Shown in pieces: positions 1-7,830 of a DNA stretch of 64,000 bases. This DNA is from Thalassotalea euphylliae (lineage in GTDB: Bacteria; Pseudomonadota; Gammaproteobacteria; Enterobacterales; Alteromonadaceae). The DNA lies in NCBI RefSeq assembly GCF_003390375.1, contig NZ_QUOT01000001.1, positions 62,001 to 126,000 of the forward strand. The letters run 5' to 3'. Position numbers and translations under genes: made by a program. Each line of letters begins with the position of its first letter. Within the stretch, counting starts at the first letter, position 1. Under the pieces are notes generated by a model. That model made no database searches and had not been told where the DNA came from. It worked only from the letters and a program-made list of their open reading frames with translations.

Positions 1-184
1 GGGCAAAGATAATGTCTTCTTTACATTGTACATGCTTGTAGATTGAGCCCATTGAAAGTCCGGCAGCTTTGGAAATTGCCGACATGGTAAAATCTAAAAC
101 TGACGTTTCGGCAATACAATTTGCCGCCGCATTGAGAATTAATTCTTCTTGCTCTTGCGGGCTATATTTAGGTGCTGGCGCCAT
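1..184 (-). CDS. TetR-family transcriptional regulator, N-terminal part (cut by window edge)
   Basis: The reverse strand reads MAPAPKYSPQEQEELILNAA from an ATG at 184 and continues through a helix-turn-helix with the TetR signature ISKAAGLSMGSIYKHV to the window edge (about 61 residues visible). This is the DNA-binding domain of a TetR-type one-component regulator; the ligand-binding C-terminus lies outside, so the inducer cannot be guessed. A 19-bp perfect dyad (319-337) lies in the upstream region and is a plausible autoregulatory operator. The fold is clear; the subfamily is unknown. Confidence 0.85.
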   Translation of the reverse strand, partial: MAPAPKYSPQEQEELILNAAANCIAETSVLDFTMSAISKAAGLSMGSIYKHVQCKEDIIFA

Positions 185-318
185 AAAATTCCTTAAATGT
201 TAGCAAGCTATCAAATTAGCTTTGCCGTCGAAATTAATTATGTGTTGAGCTTAGTTTTAACTGCTCAAAATAAACGAGAACACCAAGCTAATCCTTAATC
301 ACACTTCTTTTGACTTGT

Positions 319-337
319 ATTCGAATAAAGTTCGAAT
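319..337. promoter_or_regulatory. Candidate TetR operator (ATTCGAA-N5-TTCGAAT)
   Basis: Perfect inverted repeat with 7-base arms ATTCGAA (319-325) and TTCGAAT (331-337) around a 5-base spacer, about 135 bases upstream of the TetR start. TetR regulators commonly bind such dyads near their own promoter. Binding is inferred. Confidence 0.4.
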
Positions 338-490
338 GCGGTTATTTTAGTTGGTGTCGGTGATTTGTCAATTGAAAGAATTGCTTTTAAGCGCTCACTA
401 ATCACAAGGGAATAAATAAAAAGACAACTATTTCAATTGGTTAACTGATTAGCTATTAGTTGGAAAAAGTCTATCGCCAATTAATAGCGA

Positions 491-510
491 CAGTGACTGT
501 CACTGACAGT
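491..510. repeat. Two overlapping palindromes
   Basis: CAGTGAC-T-GTCACTG (491-505) and ACTGTCA-C-TGACAGT (496-510) are each perfect and share ten bases, so the segment can form either of two mutually exclusive dyads. It may be an operator for a dimeric repressor; no regulator can be assigned. Confidence 0.4.
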
Positions 511-553
511 AAAGAAAGTGTTTTAGCTTAAACTACAAAGTCATTAACAAAGG

Positions 554-570
554 CAAAAGCTCAGCTTTTG
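554..570 (-). terminator. Possible weak terminator of the PEP-CTERM gene
   Basis: CAAAAGCT-C-AGCTTTTG is a perfect 8-bp-arm hairpin 45 bases past the PEP-CTERM stop. On the minus strand the 3' arm ends in TTTTG, a poor U-tract, and a competing pairing with 584-592 exists. Efficiency is doubtful. Confidence 0.35.
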
Positions 571-615
571 GGAGGCAATTATCGCTGAGCTTGTTCGGTA
601 GGCTAGCGGGATATT

Positions 616-1284
616 TTATAGGTAATTGGTGTTATTAAGGGTTTTAGCAATCAATTTACTTTTATGGCATGTCGTTAACAAGGCAAGCAGTGCCAATAGA
701 AAAATCAATGAAGTTTTGGGTTCGGGTATATCTGTTGGTGGCGCAGTAAATTGCAGGGCATCAATACCAAATACGGCATTTGCATTTGATGAGGTGGTAA
801 AGCCGGTTAAGGTAAATGAAGTTAAGGCAACGTCACTCGTTACGCCAAAGAAGGTACTGGCATTCCAAATATCGGTAACTGTTAAGGCGTCAGCTAACTC
901 ATTACCAAGGCTGTCGGTATAGTTTAAGTTGGTTGAATTGAGCTCGTTGACAAATAACCCAAAAGCAAAAACTTCGTGATCAAATTGAAACGTCACCGAG
1001 TTTTTCTCCTTTAGTGTGAGTGCACGGTCACCTTCAGAGACTAAACTGCTGTTTGTTCGATAGCGAATATAGCCAGATTCCACGTCAACCAGCTCTAAGG
1101 CATTATCGTTAAAGCCCTCAAAGGCAAGTGGTGAACTCACTGCCGACTCAAACACCTCTTGGTCGGAATAAATGATTAAGCCGGCATTAGCGCTTAAAGA
1201 AAAAAGGGTAGAGACAAATGCCAAGATACGCAAAGAAGCACGTAACACTTTACTTGGCATTAAACGGTTAAACATCGACAACAT
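616..1284 (-). CDS. PEP-CTERM sorting domain protein, exported
   Basis: A 222-residue secreted protein. Residues about 10-34 form a signal peptide (hydrophobic stretch ending SANA). The centre is Thr/Ser/Asn-rich beta-type sequence without a recognised enzymatic domain. The C-terminus carries a PEP-CTERM anchor: IPEP at about 188-191, a hydrophobic helix, then a basic tail (HKSK). Such proteins are processed by an exosortase (EpsH type) and linked to exopolysaccharide or biofilm matrix; no exosortase gene is in this window. The ATG at 1284 is preceded by GAGG at good spacing. The 200 bases upstream show no recognised riboswitch. Exact function unknown. Confidence 0.85.
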   Translation of the reverse strand: MLSMFNRLMPSKVLRASLRILAFVSTLFSLSANAGLIIYSDQEVFESAVSSPLAFEGFNDNALELVDVESGYIRYRTNSSLVSEGDRALTLKEKNSVTFQFDHEVFAFGLFVNELNSTNLNYTDSLGNELADALTVTDIWNASTFFGVTSDVALTSFTLTGFTTSSNANAVFGIDALQFTAPPTDIPEPKTSLIFLLALLALLTTCHKSKLIAKTLNNTNYL

Positions 1285-1490
1285 AAGTCCCTCTATTTAC
1301 GAAAGCTTTAAATAAGTTACCTGAGCCACGGAATCTTTAGCTGAAGTAGCACAAGCCCCAGCAAAAGAAATAGGTCAGATAAAATTGATAACACTAGGGT
1401 AGCGTCAGATTGTGAGGAAAATATGAGTTTAATGAAGGTGTTAATAAAAAATGTTGCCGTTAGCGTTAAAAATAATTACGGAACGGAGGG

Positions 1491-2093
1491 CTAGTGATCG
1501 TCTTGTGCTAACTTATCAACACTGACAAAGCAGTGCTCTTCAAAGGTATCTAAGAAAAACGCAACTTCTGGTAATTCTTGCTTGTATTGCTCGAGCATGC
1601 CCAACAACCGAGTTTTAACATGACTAAACTCTTTGTTGCCATAAGAAATTTCATCATTTGCTTTGAGATATGCGGAGATCAAATCAGCGGCTTTCACTAA
1701 CTTTTTATAGTCGCTGTCTACTTGCGATTGCACCAGCAGCGGCTTGAAGGTTTCGCGCAGTGGCTCAGGTAGGCTATGTAAACATTCAAGCTCTGCTAAT
1801 TCTTCTAACTTTTTGAATTCTTTGGTTAAGGCTGGGTTATGGTATTTCGTGACATGATTAATGTCTTGCAGTTTGGTTTCTGAAACTTCGTGGTAGAGTG
1901 CAATTGTGGCAGCACGCTCTGGGCTGAGCGTACCGTTGAAGTACTGCTTGCGGATCACCGCCAGTAAATGGGCAATAACGGCCACTTGATGAGAATGCTC
2001 AGCGATATTTTCTTTCTTCACTGAATGCATTAGTGCCCACCTTTTGATCAGCGGCATACGTAAAATCCAAGCTAAAAAAGTACTTTTGATCAT
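1491..2093 (-). CDS. yfbR: 5'-deoxynucleotidase YfbR-like HD-domain phosphohydrolase with an HE variant site
   Basis: The 200-residue product aligns without gaps at the active site to E. coli YfbR, which removes the 5' phosphate from deoxyribonucleoside monophosphates in the cytosol. Visible are R18-W19, H33 in EHSHQVA, H68, E72, D77 and D137. Position 69, the Asp of the HD metal motif, is Glu here (YHE instead of YHD); the codon on the minus strand is GAA. Glu can ligate metal, so activity may persist, perhaps with altered metal preference. The gene follows alaA with a 35-base gap, the same order as yfbQ-yfbR in E. coli, and is probably cotranscribed with it. Confidence 0.9.
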   Translation of the reverse strand: MIKSTFLAWILRMPLIKRWALMHSVKKENIAEHSHQVAVIAHLLAVIRKQYFNGTLSPERAATIALYHEVSETKLQDINHVTKYHNPALTKEFKKLEELAELECLHSLPEPLRETFKPLLVQSQVDSDYKKLVKAADLISAYLKANDEISYGNKEFSHVKTRLLGMLEQYKQELPEVAFFLDTFEEHCFVSVDKLAQDDH

Positions 2094-2128
2094 CAGTTCT
2101 CTTTTCTCCCGAATTGAAACTTGTATTG

Positions 2129-3346
2129 CTAGTCTTGGCGATAAGTATTGAAAAAGTGCCCCATGCGCTCAATTGCTGGCACAAGTTCATCTACATGTGG
2201 CAAAAACACTAAGCGGAAATAATTACTTTCTTCAATATTGAAAGCACGACCATGCACGAGCAAAATTTTCTCTTGCTTGAGTAAATCTAGCACCATTTTT
2301 TCATCGTCTTTGATATTGAACTTTTCCATATCTACTTTTACAAAAAGATAAAGAGCGCCCATGGCAGGTTGGCAAGACAATCCGTCAATGGCGTTGATCA
2401 TCTCGTAGGCGGTATTGCGCTGTTTAAGTAAACGCCCATCACCGTTAATTAGCTCGTTAATACTTTGATAACCACCTAATGCGGTTTGAATCGCATGCTG
2501 ACAAGGCACGTTTGCACACAAACGCATACTAGACAGCATATTTAAGCCTTCAATATAATCTTCAGCGAGTAGCTTAGGGCCTGAAATTACCATCCAGCCC
2601 GCGCGAAATCCGGCAATACGATAGTTTTTTGAAAGGCCGCCCATGGTCATAATCAGCACATCTTCCGCTAAACGAGCTGTCGGTGTGTGAACTGCACCAT
2701 CGTACAGAATTTTATCGTAAATCTCGTCACTAAAAACAATCAAACCATGTTTGCGCGCCAGCGCTAAAATGCCTTGCAAGATCTCTTCTGAATACACTGC
2801 GCCCGTTGGATTATTCGGGTTGATTAAGACAATGGCACGCGTTTTTTTGGTAATTTTGCTTTCCATATCTTCAAGATTGGGAAACCAATGGTTTTCTTCA
2901 TCACATTTGTAATGCACGGCTTTACCGCCAGATAGCGATACCGCTGCTGTCCAAAGCGGGTAGTCAGGCGCTGGGATCAACACTTGATCGCCATCTTCTA
3001 ACAATGCTTGCATTGCCATCACAATAAGTTCGCTAACGCCATTGCCGATAAATATATCGTCTACGTTAACGCCTAAAATGCCTTGTTGCTGGAAGTACTG
3101 CATTACGGCAACGCGCGCAGAATAAATACCTTTTGAGTCGCTGTACCCTTGCGCGGTTGGAAGGTTGTGAATGACATCTTTTAAGATGTCGTCTGGTGCT
3201 TCAAAGCCAAACGGGGCAGGGTTACCAATGTTGAGTTTGAGAATTTTATAACCTTCATCTTCTAGACGCTTGGCTTCGGCGGCGATTTGTCCTCTGATCT
3301 CATAACTGACATTGTTGAGCTTTGAGGATTTAGTCACTGTTTTCAT
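2129..3346 (-). CDS. alaA: Glutamate-pyruvate (alanine) aminotransferase AlaA
   Basis: A PLP-dependent class I aminotransferase making alanine from pyruvate and glutamate. Taking the ATG at 3346 gives 405 residues, the length of E. coli AlaA, and the N-terminus (KSSKLNNVSYEIRG) matches that family. Longer in-frame starts up to 3472 would add a low-complexity extension. Seen: LKLNIGNPAPFGF near the N-terminus, INPNNPTGAVYS, DEIYDKILY, and GLSKNYRIAGFRAGW around the PLP-binding lysine. It is the first gene of a probable alaA-yfbR operon. Divergent from the LRAT-like gene at 3642. Confidence 0.95.
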   Translation of the reverse strand: MKTVTKSSKLNNVSYEIRGQIAAEAKRLEDEGYKILKLNIGNPAPFGFEAPDDILKDVIHNLPTAQGYSDSKGIYSARVAVMQYFQQQGILGVNVDDIFIGNGVSELIVMAMQALLEDGDQVLIPAPDYPLWTAAVSLSGGKAVHYKCDEENHWFPNLEDMESKITKKTRAIVLINPNNPTGAVYSEEILQGILALARKHGLIVFSDEIYDKILYDGAVHTPTARLAEDVLIMTMGGLSKNYRIAGFRAGWMVISGPKLLAEDYIEGLNMLSSMRLCANVPCQHAIQTALGGYQSINELINGDGRLLKQRNTAYEMINAIDGLSCQPAMGALYLFVKVDMEKFNIKDDEKMVLDLLKQEKILLVHGRAFNIEESNYFRLVFLPHVDELVPAIERMGHFFNTYRQD

Positions 3347-3641
3347 GATTACTGCCACCGAATAATTAATGTTGTTAGAAAATTGGGTAAGGCAGTTAAT
3401 GTAACAGTATTTGTGGTTTTTGAAACAGTTACTTGCAACTTTTTTATCGCTTTTTAACAGGGTTTCAATCACATTGTGTATAAGCGCTCAGCGACTTGAT
3501 AAATCAGGTGTGGGCTTGGCTATACTCAAGCCAAAGGTCAGTCATTAATTTAACGAATGAGTGTTTAACAAAAGCAAGTTTAGACAATAATGGGTGATAC
3601 TGTTTTTACTTATTTTTGTTAGCGGTATCAGTGGAGGTGTT

Positions 3642-4244
3642 ATGCCAATTCCTTTTTTCTGGTTAGGTGCGGCGGCAGTGTCCGCTTTAGCGGTAAAAGA
3701 GCTAGTGAGCGACGATAGGAAAAAGCAGCAGCTAAAGCGCAGGCAGTCTCCTAGTGCTAAACGACTTGATGAATACAATGAGCGCGGCGAAAAGTCTTCT
3801 GCAGTTGCAATCTACCCATCTGAGCTATTTAATACTGACCAAGTTGCTAAGCCTGCGATTGGTGCAATAGTGTGTTGCGGTATAGGCGGGGTGTTAGACC
3901 ATACCGGTATCTGGGTCGGCGATGATACTATTATCGAACTCGGCGGAAATGGTTTAATTAAACCTGTCTCACCTGCGCGGTTTACGCAGGAGCGCTCTGG
4001 TAAAAGAGTTTTTATTGCGTGCGATTCTACTGCAATGCCGCTCGTTAGCGAGCTTGCGGCGCAGCGAGCAATTGAACAAATTTACCAATACCGCGACTAT
4101 CATCTAATCGAAAATAATTGCCATCAATTTATTTGGCAGTGTATTGAGCCTAATAGTGAGCCACTAACCACGTTTAGAGAACTCAACAAGCGGCTCGCTA
4201 AGCGCCACAATAAGCAAGTGTATTGGGATTTATGCTTGCTTTGA
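3642..4244 (+). CDS. LRAT/NlpC-P60-like (permuted papain-fold) protein with N-terminal membrane segment
   Basis: A 200-residue protein starting at the ATG at 3642, which has a near-perfect GGAGG six bases upstream; an upstream in-frame start at 3594 has no such site. One hydrophobic helix (residues about 3-18) is followed by a basic linker and a domain with HTGIWVGDDTIIELGG (His about 87) and NNCHQF (Cys about 160). The His-before-Cys order is that of LRAT/HRASLS-like cysteine acyltransferases and amidases. It probably acts on a lipid or acyl substrate at the inner membrane, by inference from the fold. No partner genes are obvious. Confidence 0.6.
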   Translation: MPIPFFWLGAAAVSALAVKELVSDDRKKQQLKRRQSPSAKRLDEYNERGEKSSAVAIYPSELFNTDQVAKPAIGAIVCCGIGGVLDHTGIWVGDDTIIELGGNGLIKPVSPARFTQERSGKRVFIACDSTAMPLVSELAAQRAIEQIYQYRDYHLIENNCHQFIWQCIEPNSEPLTTFRELNKRLAKRHNKQVYWDLCLL

Positions 4245-4402
4245 TAAACAGCTTGGCCAACTGCTAAGTCTTACCAACTGCTTTTTTTTTAACTAACACC
4301 AATGATTTTTCGTAACTAATAACGACAATACCGCTGTACTCCAAGCCCAACAACCGCTATAAATTTAGCATTAAAAAATTTTGTAAATCGGTTATTCCCT
4401 TC

Positions 4403-5725
4403 TTGAAGCAACTCGTAAAATTTATTCTCTTGCTACCTTTACTATTGCTAGTCGGCATCTTTTCCTTGGCGCTGCTGTTAGTTGATAGCGAACCTTTGAT
4501 TTACCAGCAACACCAAATTTCTGCTAGCCATGCTGATAACAGTAAGCGCCTTGCTAAGCGCATAGCTGATACCTGGCGTAATGGCGAGCAACAAACCAAG
4601 CTGGTATTAACGCAAGCCGAAATAAATGGCCTAACAGCGCTTTTTCACCGCGCGGTACCAAATTCAGCGCTTAATATTACATTGTCTGAACACGGCGCAG
4701 TGCTGCTTGGTTCCGTTGGTTTACCTAAGCCGCTAAATCAACAGTTTGTTAATGTTAGTGCGACGTTGTTGCCATCGGAAACAGGGCTTGAGCTGGCAGG
4801 AGTTCAGTTTGGTGGGTTGTCGCTAAGTGGTACTAACACCATTCGTTTAATGCGCTGGCTAGTTGATTATTATGTTGGTGAGGGAGCTACAGATAAGCTC
4901 CTAAACACCGTTACACAAGTTGCCATATCACCCAATCAGTTGGTGGTTGGTTTAAATGTTGATAAAGAAGTGCTTGCGCTGCGTCAAGATGCATCTTTAC
5001 TTGCCAAGGTGCGCGATGAGCTAGCGCTATTTGGCGATAAAGCAATGATCACCATGTACTATCAAGAGCTATTGACATTCGCCAATCATCAACCCATTAA
5101 TGGCAAAGTTCATCATTATATCAATCATATTTTTAACTATGCCAACGAGCAAAATCAGCTAGCGTTGCCGACATCATATATTGAGCAAAACAAAGCGCTT
5201 TTAGTGGCATTGGTGCTGTATTTCGGTGATGACCGAATGGCCTTGCTAGTAGGTGATATTGCTCAGCTTGATTGGCGACAACGGGTTAGGCAGGCGCGCC
5301 ATCGCCAAGTGATTACCTTAGCGGGTCGGGGTGATTTACAGCAGCACTTTATTTATTCGATAGCACTGCAATTATTAAGCAATGACCAGGCAAGCGACGC
5401 GCTGGGCGAGTTCAAAGAGTTTTTGGATATCAACCAAGGGGGTAGTGGTTTTAGCTTTGCCGATCTAATGGCTGACCGAGCAGGTACACGCTTAGCAATG
5501 ATGGCAACTTACTCAGAGGCACAAGCTCAACAGTTACAGACTGTTTTAGCTAAGGTCGGCGATCAAGAGCTGTTACCAACCATTCAAGGCTTAGCTGAAG
5601 GGATGGACGAACAACGTTTTAGCAAAGATTACCAAGGAGTAAGCTCTAGTAACTATCAGCAAATGCTGACACATATCGATAGCCGACTAAAAACCTTAAG
5701 CCTATACCAGCATCACTGGCGTTAA
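4403..5725 (+). CDS. Membrane-anchored conserved hypothetical protein
   Basis: A 440-residue protein starting with TTG at 4403 (no clear Shine-Dalgarno site; the start is chosen because it includes the only hydrophobic segment, residues about 5-28). The rest is predicted periplasmic. Residues about 65-160 resemble the beta-rich part of lipid-handling or DUF2140-like anchored proteins (LVLTQAEINGLTALF, then alternating beta strands), but no catalytic motif is visible and no family is claimed. A bidirectional terminator follows. Upstream is the LRAT-like gene on the same strand with a 158-base gap. Confidence 0.6.
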   Translation: MKQLVKFILLLPLLLLVGIFSLALLLVDSEPLIYQQHQISASHADNSKRLAKRIADTWRNGEQQTKLVLTQAEINGLTALFHRAVPNSALNITLSEHGAVLLGSVGLPKPLNQQFVNVSATLLPSETGLELAGVQFGGLSLSGTNTIRLMRWLVDYYVGEGATDKLLNTVTQVAISPNQLVVGLNVDKEVLALRQDASLLAKVRDELALFGDKAMITMYYQELLTFANHQPINGKVHHYINHIFNYANEQNQLALPTSYIEQNKALLVALVLYFGDDRMALLVGDIAQLDWRQRVRQARHRQVITLAGRGDLQQHFIYSIALQLLSNDQASDALGEFKEFLDINQGGSGFSFADLMADRAGTRLAMMATYSEAQAQQLQTVLAKVGDQELLPTIQGLAEGMDEQRFSKDYQGVSSSNYQQMLTHIDSRLKTLSLYQHHWR

Positions 5726-5760
5726 AGGTTGCTAATATAAAGAAAAATTGAAGGCATTAA

Positions 5761-5809
5761 AAAGCCAGCATTATGCCTTATAAAAAAAGTAAGGCTTATG
5801 CTGGCTTTG
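5761..5809. terminator. Bidirectional intrinsic terminator
   Basis: Arms at 5761-5780 and 5791-5809 pair over nearly 20 bases with one bulge, flanked by A-rich and T-rich sequence. It can serve the 4403-5725 gene on the plus strand and proS on the minus strand. Confidence 0.75.
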
Positions 5810-5910
5810 TTTGCCCAGCGTATTTGCTTCGCTAGTTTGTATTAGTCAGAAATTCTAACTATGCAAACTCACTATTCAAGCGAACTACTCAAGCTCACTA
5901 TGCAAAGTCA

Positions 5911-7620
5911 CTACGCAAAATAGGACATCACATCTGCAATCGCAACCATCGTTTTTTCACCAGTGATACGGTTTTTCACTTCGATTTCTTGATTGTCTAA
6001 GTTGCGCTCACCAATAACCAGTAATAATGGTGTTCCCATCAGCTCATGATCGGCAAACATAACACCTGGGCGCTCTTTGCGATCATCAAATAGCACTTCG
6101 ATACCAGCTTGTTGCAATTGGCTGTAAAGCTGCTCAGCAGTTTCTTGTACGCGTGCTGATTTGTGCATATTCATCGGAACGATTGCCGCTTGGAAAGGCG
6201 CAATCGCTGCAGGCCATTTAATACCGTATTTGTCGTGGTTTTGCTCAATAGCAGCCGCAACAATACGAGAAACACCAATACCGTAACAACCCATGGTTAA
6301 TGTTTCGTGCTTGCCATTTTCTGTTAGTACGCCACAGTTCATGGCATCAGCATACTTCTTACCAAGTTGGAAGATATGACCGACTTCAATACCACGCTTG
6401 ATCACTATGTTACCTTGGCCACATGGGCTAGGGTCGCCTTCAACCACGTTGCGAATATCTTCAACTGTGTAGTTGGTTGCGTCGCGATCCCAGTTAGCGC
6501 CAGTGAAGTGGTAACCATCTTCGTTTGCACCACAAACAAAGTCAGCTAGGTGAGTAGCACTGTGATCAACAATCACAGGAATATCAAGGTTAACTGGGCC
6601 AATTGAACCAGCATTGCAACCTGCTGCCGCTAAAATTTGCTCGTCTGTAGCAAACGTTAATGGCGCAGCAATTTGCGGTAAGTTTTCTGCTTTAACTTCG
6701 TTAAGCTCGTGATCACCACGCAAGACTAATGCGATAACAGGTGCTTGTTCGCCTTCTTCTGCCGCGCCAAGTACCAATAAGGTTTTCACCGTTGACGTTG
6801 CTGGAACCTTTAAGAATTCCGCTACTGCTGCAATAGTTTTTGCATCAGGTGTTTCTACCTTAGTTAATTCTGCGTTTGCTGCTGGGCGCTCGCCCGCAGG
6901 CGCTAATGCTTCTGCTTTTTCAATATTGGCCGCAAAATCACTAGCATCACTGAACGCGATATCGTCTTCACCGCTATCGGCAAGTACGTGGAACTCGTGT
7001 GAACCTTCACCACCAATTGAACCGTTATCAGCAATTACTGGGCGGAATTCTAAGCCTAAACGCTCAAAAATGCGGCAGTATGCATCAAACATTACTTGGT
7101 AGGTTGCTTTTAAACACTCATCTGTAGTGTGGAATGAGTAAGCGTCTTTCATTAAGAATTCGCGGCCACGCATAACACCGAAGCGAGGGCGAATTTCGTC
7201 TCGGAACTTAGTTTGAATTTGGAACAAGTTCAGTGGTAATTGTTTGTACGAAGCAATCTCGTTGCTAATCAGCTTAGTGATCACTTCTTCGTGCGTTGGG
7301 CCTAATACGAATGGACGCTGATGACGGTCGTTCAGACGCAGTAGCTCTGGGCCATAGTCGTCCCAACGGCCAGATTCTTCCCATAGATCCGCTGGCTGTA
7401 CCATCGGCATTAAGGTTTCAATAGCGCCAGCACGTTCCATTTCTTCACGGACGATATTTTCGACTTTGCGCAATACCTTTAAACCTGTCGGCAGCCAAGT
7501 GTATAAGCCAGAAGCAACGTTTCTGACTAAACCCGCTCGTAACATTAATTGATGACTGACCACCTCAGCGCTGGCTGGGGTTTCTTTTAGTGTAGAAACT
7601 AAATATTGACTGGTACGCAT
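5911..7620 (-). CDS. proS: Prolyl-tRNA synthetase
   Basis: Charges tRNA-Pro with proline. At 569 residues it is the bacterial-type (YbaK-insertion) ProRS: the N-terminus MRTSQYLVSTLKETPASAEV, class II motif 2 in FRDEIRPRFGVMRGREFLMKDAYSFH, an editing insertion (about residues 230-400), and GCYGIGVSRIVAAAIEQNHD plus a C-terminal anticodon-binding domain. The ATG at 7620 begins the conserved N-terminus. Monocistronic by context, ending before the terminator at 5761-5809. Confidence 0.97.
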   Translation of the reverse strand: MRTSQYLVSTLKETPASAEVVSHQLMLRAGLVRNVASGLYTWLPTGLKVLRKVENIVREEMERAGAIETLMPMVQPADLWEESGRWDDYGPELLRLNDRHQRPFVLGPTHEEVITKLISNEIASYKQLPLNLFQIQTKFRDEIRPRFGVMRGREFLMKDAYSFHTTDECLKATYQVMFDAYCRIFERLGLEFRPVIADNGSIGGEGSHEFHVLADSGEDDIAFSDASDFAANIEKAEALAPAGERPAANAELTKVETPDAKTIAAVAEFLKVPATSTVKTLLVLGAAEEGEQAPVIALVLRGDHELNEVKAENLPQIAAPLTFATDEQILAAAGCNAGSIGPVNLDIPVIVDHSATHLADFVCGANEDGYHFTGANWDRDATNYTVEDIRNVVEGDPSPCGQGNIVIKRGIEVGHIFQLGKKYADAMNCGVLTENGKHETLTMGCYGIGVSRIVAAAIEQNHDKYGIKWPAAIAPFQAAIVPMNMHKSARVQETAEQLYSQLQQAGIEVLFDDRKERPGVMFADHELMGTPLLLVIGERNLDNQEIEVKNRITGEKTMVAIADVMSYFA

Positions 7621-7687
7621 TGAAAATTTTTCCGAAAAGCGAGGGTAAAAAAAGTGGCGTTATTCTAGCAGGGCAAACAAGGAAAAA

Positions 7688-7721
7688 AAATGCCGATAAT
7701 CAGATTTATCGGCATTTCTGT
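7688..7721 (-). terminator. Intrinsic terminator of the kelch gene
   Basis: Perfect 12-bp stem AAATGCCGATAA (7688-7699) / TTATCGGCATTT (7705-7716). On the minus strand it is followed by a run of T residues (the A tract at 7683-7690). It lies about 110 bases past the stop of the kelch gene. Confidence 0.85.
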
Positions 7722-7830
7722 GATTTATGCTAACGCAGGCTAAAGCTTGGGCAAGTGATTGTTGTGGCTATTGTTTAACCTGCAATGTTTAAGCCGTTGT
7801 TGCCTGGCCTTTACAATACCTAGATAAACA

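Larger units (their letters stand above)
185..615. other. 431-base intergenic region with several dyads
   Basis: No convincing coding region is present. It lies downstream of the PEP-CTERM gene and upstream of the TetR gene, both on the minus strand. It holds a 7-5-7 palindrome (319-337), two overlapping palindromes (491-510) and a 17-bp palindrome (554-570). The last can pair alternatively with GCTGAGCTT at 584-592, suggesting two competing hairpins at the 3' end of the PEP-CTERM transcript. Confidence 0.5.

Noticed and set aside
1285..1490. Riboswitch upstream of the PEP-CTERM gene
   Set aside because: The 200-base leader lacks the conserved motifs of the families considered, including GEMM-I.
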